Assembly: GCF_014256275.1 (NCBI RefSeq)
Contig: NZ_JACCFE010000002.1
Location: forward strand, 1,922,001-1,986,000
Length of the DNA: 64,000 nt
From: Rhodococcus sp. 4CII
Lineage (GTDB): Bacteria > Actinomycetota > Actinomycetes > Mycobacteriales > Mycobacteriaceae
Reading direction: 5' to 3'
Below are positions 57,765-64,000 of this stretch, in pieces. Positions within the stretch are counted from its first letter, which is position 1, and every line of letters starts with the position of its first letter. Made by a program: the position numbers and the translations under genes. The notes under the pieces are model-generated. The model ran no database searches, had not been told where the DNA came from, and saw only the letters and a list, made by a program, of their open reading frames with translations.

Positions 57765-58001
57765 ATGTACGCACTGGTGATGCTGCCAAGGGACGACGCC
57801 TATGAAACTGTGGTCGCCACTTACAATCTGAACGAGATGATGCCGACGGTAATGACGCCGCACGGTGGCGGGATCGGCCCCACGTATTGGCCGTTCCGCT
57901 TCTCCCCATATTTCGCACAGGCCCTCGACGAGGCTGCCGGCGCCAACCTCTTCATGACGGGGGAGGTGTTCGCCAACCTCGACGCCGTCGGGAAGTTCTA
58001 G
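57765..58001 (+). CDS. Hypothetical protein or gene fragment
   Basis: A 78-residue frame: VATYNLNEMMPTVMTPHGGG, then GPTYWPFRFSPYFAQALDEA and ANLFMTGEVFANLDAVGKF. The composition is protein-like and aromatic-rich, suggesting the end of a larger enzyme, but I do not recognise the family. The ATG is one base from the opposite start at 57763 and there is no ribosome binding site, so it is more likely a remnant than a complete gene. Confidence 0.35.
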   Translation: MYALVMLPRDDAYETVVATYNLNEMMPTVMTPHGGGIGPTYWPFRFSPYFAQALDEAAGANLFMTGEVFANLDAVGKF

Positions 58002-58049
58002 CCCTGCGTCACCGCATGCGGATCCACCCAGTCGAATCACGCCGACGGT

Positions 58050-58496
58050 TCAGCCGTCGGCGGTAAGCAGGTCGGCGAGGTTATCCAGGCTCGCGCGGAC
58101 TGTTCGTGAGTACGCCTTCGTGACGATGGGGTCCGCCAGCTTGCCGAAGACCCCGCCGAGACCGCTTTCGGTGTCGACTCGGTAGGTGAACAGGGTGCCG
58201 CCGTCGACTGCCTCGAGCTTGGTGGTTGCGGTGAACCCGATCTTGCCCTCCACCGATTTGGACGTGGCCACCTTCTCCGGCTGGTACTCCACAAATTCCG
58301 TCACCCACTCGACTCGCTTACCCAGGATTCGGGTGACGCCGCGCCATCGGGTACCCACTCCGAGCTCCCCGTCGGTGATCTGCTCGCATTCGACATTCGA
58401 CGCTTCCCACGACGGCCAGTTCTCCGCCGACACGAGAAAGCTCCACACATCGGGTGTGGGGCGGGCAATGACGACGGAGTGCTCGACAACCGGCAT
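58050..58496 (-). CDS. SRPBCC family protein (polyketide cyclase/dehydrase-like)
   Basis: A 148-residue START-like protein: VEHSVVIARPTPDVWSFLVS, WPSWEASNVECEQI, GVGTRWRGVTRILGKRVEWV, and a C-terminal helix DPIVTKAYSRTVRASLDNLA. ATG 58496 follows AAAGGA by eight bases; earlier in-frame starts lack a site. These proteins bind hydrophobic ligands. It is divergent from the SnoaL gene at 58840, and both fold types can act on polycyclic substrates, but a joint role is only a possibility. Confidence 0.8.
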   Translation of the reverse strand: MPVVEHSVVIARPTPDVWSFLVSAENWPSWEASNVECEQITDGELGVGTRWRGVTRILGKRVEWVTEFVEYQPEKVATSKSVEGKIGFTATTKLEAVDGGTLFTYRVDTESGLGGVFGKLADPIVTKAYSRTVRASLDNLADLLTADG

Positions 58497-58839
58497 TGTG
58501 ATCATCCTTTTGTTGGTATTCGAATCGGCCGTGGCCTGCCTCGGCACGCTTTCCTGGATCAACACGTGCACAGAAGAATGGAGACTGGTCCGTTTTCATC
58601 GTCCTCCCAGCAGGGATCACTGTCACTGATCGTTAGGGGATCTAAGTGCTCTTTCCCTAGGCGAATCATCGATGACAACGCTGACGACGCGGAGGACAAT
58701 AGAACCGACCGGTCTCGACACCTGGAGCCCCGCGCGGTCGTCGTGCGCCCAATAGTATCCAATAGTGAAGGGACCCAATTTATTTCCTTCAGTGCCGAGA
58801 CTGGCACCAACGTGCGTCGCGGAACATGAAGGAGTGGAG
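58497..58839. other. Divergent intergenic region
   Basis: About 340 bp between SRPBCC and SnoaL genes, with a lower GC content. CCAATAGT occurs twice, at 58749-58756 and 58759-58766, ten bases apart, upstream of the SnoaL gene; it may be a direct-repeat protein-binding site. Confidence 0.45.
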
Positions 58840-59367
58840 ATGCCCGATCACAGCCGTACCTCGATCACTGTCGCGCCGCCGAAGGACGTTTCGAACGCTC
58901 AACTCGTCCAGTGGGCCTTCGACCGCATCAACGCCCAGGACGTCGACAGTCTGCGAAATTTGTGGACCGTCGATACCACCGTGAACTTCCCGACCGGGAC
59001 ATGTCACGGGTCCGCTGAGATCGCCGCCTACTTCGACCAAGTCTTCGCCGCCGTCGAAGACTTCGCGTTCGACGTCGTCTCGATCGCCGAGTCGGGCAAC
59101 GACGTCCTCGTCCACTGGCACCTGATGGGACGGCACGTAGGCACCTTCGTCGGCGTCGCCGGCACCGGGCGGCGAATCGAGTTCGAGGGATTCGACCATT
59201 TCGTCATCATGGACGGGAAGGTCGTCACCAACACTGTGCGCTACGACCAAATGGAGTTCGCGCGCCAGATAAAGCTGCTACCGCCCGACGGATCGATCGC
59301 GGATCGCGCATTGAAGGCCGCCTTCAACACCGCAACGCGCGTCGTGGGCATCGCTCGCCGTCACTAG
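58840..59367 (+). CDS. SnoaL-like (NTF2-fold) protein
   Basis: A 175-residue ester-cyclase-like protein. The cone-shaped NTF2 fold is indicated by VQWAFDRINAQDVDSLRNLW, VNFPTGTCHGSAEIAAYFDQ, VLVHWHLMGRHVGTFVGVAG and the end RIEFEGFDHFVIMDGKVVTN. The C-terminal 35 residues are an added helix. GGAG lies five bases upstream of ATG 58840. Such proteins catalyse ring closure, isomerisation or dehydration, or act as sensors; the substrate is unknown. Confidence 0.8.
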   Translation: MPDHSRTSITVAPPKDVSNAQLVQWAFDRINAQDVDSLRNLWTVDTTVNFPTGTCHGSAEIAAYFDQVFAAVEDFAFDVVSIAESGNDVLVHWHLMGRHVGTFVGVAGTGRRIEFEGFDHFVIMDGKVVTNTVRYDQMEFARQIKLLPPDGSIADRALKAAFNTATRVVGIARRH

Positions 59368-59519
59368 TCGAACGCGCATGGGATCTTCGTCGTTCGTCGG
59401 AATTCCCGGTCGATACGAGTTCCTCAACCGTTACCTCTGCGGAAGGCATGAAACCAATGCGCCAGCTTGCTTCGACCCCGCCCGCGCAGACAAACAGTGA
59501 TGGCTTCTACTGGGTGCAT

Positions 59520-59808
59520 TGGACGCGCGAAAGGTGACAGCAGCCCCAACTGGATCACGACGGCGTGGCCCCCGGAGAACCTCGACGTCCTCGCCTACCA
59601 GTGGGACGACATCGCGATTCCCTGCCGGAAGGAACTTGCGGCGTTCGCCCGCGACCACGGCGTCAAGCTCGCGGTCGAAGCCTGCGGCGGCCAACTGGTC
59701 CACAACGTCTCGACGATGCTGCGGCTGATCGACAGCGTGGGCGACACCGTGGTGGGCGCGAACCGTTGCTCCGTCGAGCCACCCGACTGGACTCCCGCGA
59801 ACGTCTGA
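59520..59808 (+). pseudogene. Remnant of a sugar-phosphate isomerase/epimerase gene
   Basis: The middle of a xylose-isomerase-like TIM barrel is readable: NWITTAWPPENLDVLAYQWD, ELAAFARDHGVKLAVEACGG and QLVHNVSTMLRLIDSVGDTV, then VGAN, where LDPSHLMWQG would be expected but unrelated residues follow to a stop. Both ends are missing. It lies just before a Gfo/Idh gene, its common partner. Confidence 0.75.
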
Positions 59809-59854
59809 CAACACGATCTTGCCTTGTCCGAATGTCTTAACATAGTCTGCAACG

Positions 59855-60889
59855 ATGAGCGTGAAGATCGGGATCGTCGGATACGGGTTGGGTGGCCGCT
59901 ACTTCCATGCGCCGTTCGTCGAGGCTGCAGAGGGAATCACGCTGGGCGGCATCGTGACCCGATCGCCGTCCCGGATCGCCGAGGCCGCCGCCGACTTCCC
60001 CGACGTGCCGGTGTTCGCGAGTCTCGGCGAACTGATCGACTCGGGCGTCGACGCCGTCACGATCACCACCCCGCCGCAGACCCGGCGCGACCTCGTGCTC
60101 GAGGCCGTCGGGCGGGGTGCCCACGTGGTGGCCGACAAACCGTTCGCACCCGACGTCGAGACGGCCCGCGAGATGATCACCGCCGCCGACGGCGCCGGCG
60201 TGCTGCTCGGCGTGTTCCACAACCGCCGGTACGACGCGGACATCCGCACACTGAAGTCGGTGCTGCCGCGGCTCGGCGACATCTGGCGCGTCGAATCGCA
60301 CTTCGACCTGGACGGCGCCGGCACACTCGAAGCCGGCCCGACCGGCGGGTTGCTGCGCGACATCGGCGCGCACGTCGTCGATCAGGTGCTGTGGCTGTTC
60401 GGTCTGGCGGAGCGAGTGGACGCCCACCTCGACTACGTCGATCTCCCCGAGGGGCGTACCGACGCCGGCTTCGTCGTCAACGTCACCCATCGCAGCGGCG
60501 TCTACTCGACCGTCTCGTCGACCAAGATCAACCACCTCGACGGGCGCCGGTTGCGCGCGTTCGGGAGCCTGGGCAGCTATGCCGCGGACGGGACGGACGT
60601 CCAGGCCCAGGCGCTCTTCGCGGGAACGCGACCGGTCGACGATCCCACCGGATGGGGCTACGAGGGGCGGGAGCGGTGGGGCGTTCTCCGCACCGCGGAC
60701 GGAGCGGAAACGATCCCGTCGCAACAGGGTTCATACCAGGACTACTACACGCAGTTCGCGGCCGCCGTTGCCGGCACCGGCGAGCAACCGGTACCGGCCC
60801 GCGCCGCACTCGGCACCATCGCCGTGCTGGCGGCCGCGCGGGAAGCGGCGGAAACGGGCCGTTCGGTCGCCGTGCCGCCCATCGACTGA
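59855..60889 (+). CDS. Gfo/Idh/MocA-family oxidoreductase
   Basis: A 344-residue NAD(P)-dependent oxidoreductase. The Rossmann turn is GYGLGGRYF near residue 9; the family Lys is in HVVADKPFAPD; the catalytic region is GGLLRDIGAHVVDQVLWLFG; C-terminal YYTQFAAAVAGTGEQPVPAR and AARE are typical. Acts on a sugar, inositol or related polyol. ATG 59855. The adjoining isomerase remnant suggests that this was part of a sugar pathway now partly lost. Confidence 0.87.
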   Translation: MSVKIGIVGYGLGGRYFHAPFVEAAEGITLGGIVTRSPSRIAEAAADFPDVPVFASLGELIDSGVDAVTITTPPQTRRDLVLEAVGRGAHVVADKPFAPDVETAREMITAADGAGVLLGVFHNRRYDADIRTLKSVLPRLGDIWRVESHFDLDGAGTLEAGPTGGLLRDIGAHVVDQVLWLFGLAERVDAHLDYVDLPEGRTDAGFVVNVTHRSGVYSTVSSTKINHLDGRRLRAFGSLGSYAADGTDVQAQALFAGTRPVDDPTGWGYEGRERWGVLRTADGAETIPSQQGSYQDYYTQFAAAVAGTGEQPVPARAALGTIAVLAAAREAAETGRSVAVPPID

Positions 60890-60910
60890 ACGGACAAGAC
60901 GGACTGCGCG

Positions 60911-61195
60911 TCAGCTCACCTGTTCTCCCGCACCGGCGGCGTCTTCGGAGGCCCGGCGGTCGAGGCGCTCGGCGTGGGACACCGCAGCCTCGAGGTGCCG
61001 ATCGGCGGTGGTCAGGTCGAGGCGTGCGTCGCTGAGACCGTCGATGACCTCGATGAGTGCGGCGTCCTGGGCGACACCCTGCGAGCGCCCGCTTCTCGCG
61101 TCGAATTCCTCGGTCAGCTCCTTCATCCGCTGGATGAGATCGTGCAGATCGGATCGCAGCTGTTCCGCCTGCCGGGCCAGATCGGATCCGCTCAT
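60911..61195 (-). CDS. Helical hypothetical protein
   Basis: A 94-residue protein, nearly all helical, with heptad-like SDLARQAEQLRSDLHDLIQR followed by MKELTEEFDAR and DLTTADRHLEAAVSHAERLD; a coiled coil of about 60 residues is likely. ATG 61195 was chosen because the longer frame start is unlike the rest; ribosome binding site weak. Its 3' end faces the Gfo/Idh gene. Function unknown. Confidence 0.58.
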   Translation of the reverse strand: MSGSDLARQAEQLRSDLHDLIQRMKELTEEFDARSGRSQGVAQDAALIEVIDGLSDARLDLTTADRHLEAAVSHAERLDRRASEDAAGAGEQVS

Positions 61196-61302
61196 GCTTG
61201 CCTGCACTTCCTCGCCAGGGGAACACACACCGTCGGTTTCACGGTAGGCCAGGGCCATCCCGGCCGGGGCCGAAACCGCATGCCCGCGGCATGCGGTCGG
61301 AG

Positions 61303-61827
61303 TCACTCCCCGCCCGCGAGCCGGTTCTCGACGCGATCGAACCAGTCGAGAACCGCGCGCTCGTACACGATCCCGAAATCGAGGGTGGCCATGGCATAGC
61401 GGTTCGACTCGTGCGTGTCGGCGTCACGCTCGTACTCGGCGAGCTGACGCTCGTGGGCGGAACGGTGCACGTCGAGCATCGCGAACAACCGCTCGGGCGG
61501 AAGGTGCGCGCCGAACGCAACGGTGAGCAGCAACGGGTAGCGGATGTTCTCCGGGCCGGGCTCCCGGTCGATCCAGTCCGCGAACGCCCGACGCCCTTCT
61601 TCGGTCAGTGAGTAGGGCTTGCGCTCGCGGGCGCCCCGCTCCCCCGCCTCGATCAACCCGGCCCGCTCCATCGCCGTGAGCTCCCGGTACACCTGGCTGG
61701 TCGTGATCGACCAGAACTTGCCGATGCGCTCCTGAGCGGTTACCACCAGGTCCCACCCCGTCTTGGATCCCTCGTGCAGAAATCCGAGCAGCGACGCCGC
61801 GGTGGCATTGAGTGGGCGTTCGGCCAT
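61303..61827 (-). CDS. PadR-family transcriptional regulator
   Basis: A 174-residue PadR regulator. The winged helix (about 8-85) reads LLGFLHEGSKTGWDLVVTAQ, ITTSQVYRELTAMERAGLIE and KPYSLTEEGRRAFADWI; the C-terminal dimerisation helices follow (Vir-type, HRSAHERQLAEYERDADTH). AAGGA lies seven bases before ATG 61827. It is divergent from the DUF1707 gene and two matching palindromes lie between, so it probably represses both genes. Confidence 0.87.
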   Translation of the reverse strand: MAERPLNATAASLLGFLHEGSKTGWDLVVTAQERIGKFWSITTSQVYRELTAMERAGLIEAGERGARERKPYSLTEEGRRAFADWIDREPGPENIRYPLLLTVAFGAHLPPERLFAMLDVHRSAHERQLAEYERDADTHESNRYAMATLDFGIVYERAVLDWFDRVENRLAGGE

Positions 61828-61854
61828 GGCACGTTCCTTCGCACGGTAGGGGTT

Positions 61855-61875
61855 GACATTCCACTGTGGCATATC
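61855..61875. promoter_or_regulatory. PadR operator copy 1 (imperfect), within a promoter
   Basis: GACATTCCAC, T, GTGGCATATC: the palindrome of copy 2 with two changes in the right arm. It overlaps a -35-like TTGACA (61853-61858) that directs transcription toward the DUF1707 gene. Confidence 0.65.
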
Positions 61876-61890
61876 GATCATGGAAACAAC

Positions 61891-61911
61891 GACATTCCAC
61901 AGTGGAATGTC
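61891..61911. promoter_or_regulatory. PadR operator copy 2 (perfect palindrome)
   Basis: GACATTCCAC and GTGGAATGTC flank a single A and are perfect reverse complements. Its centre is 36 bp from that of copy 1. It lies just upstream of the ribosome binding site of the DUF1707 gene. Confidence 0.75.
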
Positions 61912-61929
61912 ACCGCCCAGGAGGGTCCG

Positions 61930-62412
61930 ATGGCGTACACGGACAACATCCGGATTTCCGATTCCGAGCGTGAGCAGATCGTCGGTGAACTCGGCCGTCA
62001 TCTCACCGCGGGGCGGCTGACCATCGGCGAGTTCGACCAGCGGGTCGCGCAGGTGTATCGGTCGATCACCCGGCACGAGGCGCAGCAGGCACTGATGGAC
62101 CTTCCCGCCCAGGCCACCGCACCCGTGCCGGAACCGAAACCGACGGCACCGGCACGTCCGGCACTCCGGCGGCTGCCGGCGCATCAGCAGATCGAGTGGC
62201 TCGCCTGGCTTGCCGCCGGAACCATCAATCTCGCGATCTGGGGAATCATCTCGGTCGCCACCGGCACGATGCTCTACTTCTGGCCGGTGTGGGTGATCGG
62301 CCCGTGGGGGCTGGTCCTGCTGAGCCGGACACTGCTGGGCCGCGAGGGCACGTGCGGCGCCTTCGCGAGCGCGGTGCGGGACGACCGACTGCGGGCCACC
62401 GCGCGAAGCTGA
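61930..62412 (+). CDS. DUF1707 and 2TM-domain membrane protein
   Basis: A 160-residue protein. Residues about 5-55 are the DUF1707 SHOCT-like motif (NIRISDSEREQIVGELGRHL, GRLTIGEFDQRVAQVYRSIT). After a Pro-rich linker, two hydrophobic segments (LAWLAAGTINLAIWGIISVA and MLYFWPVWVIGPWGLVLLSR) make a 2TM hairpin. GGAGGG precedes ATG 61930. Members often sit beside PadR regulators; role unknown. Confidence 0.85.
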   Translation: MAYTDNIRISDSEREQIVGELGRHLTAGRLTIGEFDQRVAQVYRSITRHEAQQALMDLPAQATAPVPEPKPTAPARPALRRLPAHQQIEWLAWLAAGTINLAIWGIISVATGTMLYFWPVWVIGPWGLVLLSRTLLGREGTCGAFASAVRDDRLRATARS

Positions 62413-62445
62413 CCCGGCACGGGTCGAGATAACCTCTGCCGCAGC

Positions 62446-63126
62446 TCAATCTGCACCAGCGACACCCGGGGTGACGATGCCGTGGTCGAAGGCGTACACG
62501 ATGGCGGCCGCGCGGTCGCGGAGGCCGAGCTTGACGAAGATATGGCCGACGTGACTCTTCACGGTCACCCCCGAGATACCCAGCTCCCGCCCGATCTCAC
62601 CGTTGCTGTGTCCGCGCCCGATGAGCGCGAGCACATCGAGTTCGCGCGCGGTCAACTCCCCGAGCCTATTCCGACCCCCGCCCGACGGCGGGGCAACGGT
62701 CCGGTAGGCGGCGAGAACGCGTCCGGTCACCGACGGGTCCAGGCAGGCGCCACCGTCGGCAACCGTGCGCACCGCCCGGATCAGGTCCTCCGCGGGCGAA
62801 TCCTTCAGGATGAATCCGGCCGCCCCGGCGCGAATGGATCCGGACAGCAGCTCGTCGTCGTCGAACGTCGTGAGCACCAGCACCGGCGGCGGTGCGGCGG
62901 TCGACTGGAGAGCGCGGGTCGCCTCGATCCCGTCGACTCGCTTCATCCGAAGGTCCATCAGCACGACATCCGGGGCGTGTTCCGCTACCGCACCGAGCAC
63001 GTCCGCACCGTCGGCGCATTCGCCGACGATCACGAACCCGTCCTTGCGCCGCAGGATCCGGCGCAGCCCCGAGCGCACCAGTTCCTGGTCGTCGACCAGC
63101 AACACCGCGATCTCCGGCCCCGTCAC
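62446..63126 (-). CDS. NarL/LuxR-type response regulator
   Basis: A 226-residue response regulator. Receiver domain about 6-120 with acidic pocket VDDQ and phospho-acceptor Asp58 in VVLMDLRMKRVDG, then Thr in LVLTTFDDDE and Lys in FILKDSPAEDL. LuxR HTH about 155-215: LTARELDVLALIGRGHSNGE and ISGVTVKSHVGHIFVKLGLR. GTG 63126 overlaps the kinase stop (GTGA), so the pair is coupled. Signal unknown. Confidence 0.92.
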   Translation of the reverse strand: MTGPEIAVLLVDDQELVRSGLRRILRRKDGFVIVGECADGADVLGAVAEHAPDVVLMDLRMKRVDGIEATRALQSTAAPPPVLVLTTFDDDELLSGSIRAGAAGFILKDSPAEDLIRAVRTVADGGACLDPSVTGRVLAAYRTVAPPSGGGRNRLGELTARELDVLALIGRGHSNGEIGRELGISGVTVKSHVGHIFVKLGLRDRAAAIVYAFDHGIVTPGVAGAD

Positions 63127-64000
63127 GACAACCCCGGGAGGTGACGGAGAATCGCCGGCCTGCAGGAGTCGCGAGGCAGCGGGACCGCGGCGTGCACCGA
63201 CCATCCCGCCACGTCCGGGCCTGCGCGGAGCCTGCCGCCGAGCAGCGCGGCGCGCTCCCGCATGCCCCGCAGACCGGACCCGGTCGACCCGTCCGGTGGG
63301 GTGACCGCGTCCGGGGTCGGGTTGCGGATGGTGAGGGTCGCGGAATCCGTCGCGATCGCGAGTCGCACGTCGGTGCTCGCGCCGGGAGCATGCTTGGCGA
63401 CGTTCGCCAGCGACTCCTGCGTGATCCGGTAGATTCCGAGGCCGACGGCGCCGGTCACGGCGGAGAGGTCGCCGCGCAGGTCGAAGGTCACCGGTAGACC
63501 TGCGCGCCGGAAGTCGTCGATCAGGCCGGGTAGGTCGCCGACGCCGGGCTCGGGCCGGGTGCCCGCCGGGCCCACGTCGAGCAGTCCGACGGTGCGGCGG
63601 ATGTCGGCCATCGCCTGCCGGCCGAGGCGCTCGGCGTCGGAGAGCGCGTCCACGGCGTCGTCGACGTCGCGGTCCTGCTCCAGCGCGCGCCGGGCGGCGG
63701 TCAGGTGCAGCAGCGTGATGCTCAGGGAGTGGGCGATGACGTCGTGCACCTCGCGGGCGATCCGCTGGCGCTCACGCGTGGCGGCCTGCTCGGCCTGAAT
63801 GGTCTGCGACGCCCGCTCCTGATGCAGCAGTCGCAACTGCGTGAGCATCAGGTGGCCCAGCGCCCAGCCCAGCACGACGCCGGCGAGCGCGTACTGCGCA
63901 CCGTCGAGTCGTCCCGCCAGGGCGAAGCCCGACAACACCGCCAGCGTGCCGAACAGGGTGGCGACGCTGACAGTCAGCGTGGCGGTGGCCGCGACCTCCC
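63123..64000 (-). CDS. Sensor histidine kinase of NarL-type system (partial, N-terminus outside window)
   Basis: The frame is open to the window edge, so at least 291 codons are present and the gene begins outside. Hydrophobic segments ATLTVSVATLFGTLAVLSGF and YALAGVVLGWALGHLMLTQL are the last membrane spans. The HisKA_3 box RQRIAREVHDVIAHSLSITL contains the phospho-His; the HATPase has the N box YRITQESLANVAKHA and G box GSGLRGMRERAALLGG. It controls the coupled response regulator. Confidence 0.9.
   Translation of the reverse strand, partial: EVAATATLTVSVATLFGTLAVLSGFALAGRLDGAQYALAGVVLGWALGHLMLTQLRLLHQERASQTIQAEQAATRERQRIAREVHDVIAHSLSITLLHLTAARRALEQDRDVDDAVDALSDAERLGRQAMADIRRTVGLLDVGPAGTRPEPGVGDLPGLIDDFRRAGLPVTFDLRGDLSAVTGAVGLGIYRITQESLANVAKHAPGASTDVRLAIATDSATLTIRNPTPDAVTPPDGSTGSGLRGMRERAALLGGRLRAGPDVAGWSVHAAVPLPRDSCRPAILRHLPGLS

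Overview
The window is high-GC actinobacterial chromosome and looks like Rhodococcus (the R. opacus / R. jostii group). The main support is an adjacent pair of one-component and self-sufficient fused styrene/indole monooxygenases (the StyA1 / StyA2B arrangement known from R. opacus 1CP), a PknK-type kinase-ATPase fusion, a mycobacterial-type acyl-lipid desaturase, several ANTAR regulators, and frequent ATGA/GTGA stop-start overlaps. All names rest on reading the translated sequence; no database search was run.

Layout. 0-10 kb holds a TetR/DUF2236 divergent pair, a tRNA-Gly(CCC) with its terminator, a PAS-ANTAR regulator, an MDR-family oxidoreductase and a string of small, mostly uncharacterised proteins. 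9.9-17.3 kb is a TetR-associated aromatic operon of five genes, every junction an ATGA overlap: extradiol dioxygenase, FAA-type hydrolase, acyl-CoA synthetase, a small membrane protein and an MhpA-like FAD hydroxylase. 17.4-22.2 kb has an intact fatty-acid desaturase followed by decayed sequence: a kdpD remnant, a KimA-family K+ transporter gene with a 2-nt deletion, and remnants of TnpB (IS200/IS605) and IS256-type transposases.

22.2-48.7 kb is a large aromatic-degradation island. An AraC regulator, a nitrilase, a fused FAD-monooxygenase/Old-Yellow-Enzyme protein (salicylyl-CoA or 2-aminobenzoyl-CoA hydroxylase type) and a 4HBT thioesterase lie on the minus strand. Divergent from them are a gentisate-type ring-cleavage dioxygenase, an FAA-family hydrolase and a maleate isomerase. 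After a PknK gene come a minus-strand group (aryl-CoA ligase, SDR, StyA1, StyA2B, dienelactone hydrolase fusion), a PaaX-like regulator, and a four-gene minus-strand operon (CrtI-like FAD oxidoreductase, isatin-hydrolase/cyclase-type enzyme, IorA, IorB). I infer a route from indole through isatin and isatinate to an aminobenzoyl- or salicylyl-CoA thioester, then to gentisate or 5-hydroxyanthranilate, maleylpyruvate, maleate and fumarate. A shared TGACG-N2-CGTCA site overlaps the -35 boxes of at least three promoters in this island.

48.7-54 kb is another decayed stretch: a lipoprotein gene with several frameshifts, a complete IS110-family element, then HAD hydrolase, VOC and ANTAR genes. 54.1-57.4 kb carries a second kinase-ATPase fusion, this one ending in a LuxR helix-turn-helix. 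The remainder has an orphan OmpR-type DNA-binding domain, SRPBCC and SnoaL proteins, a sugar-isomerase remnant next to a Gfo/Idh oxidoreductase, a PadR/DUF1707 divergent pair with two matching palindromes, and a NarL-type two-component system that runs off the right edge.
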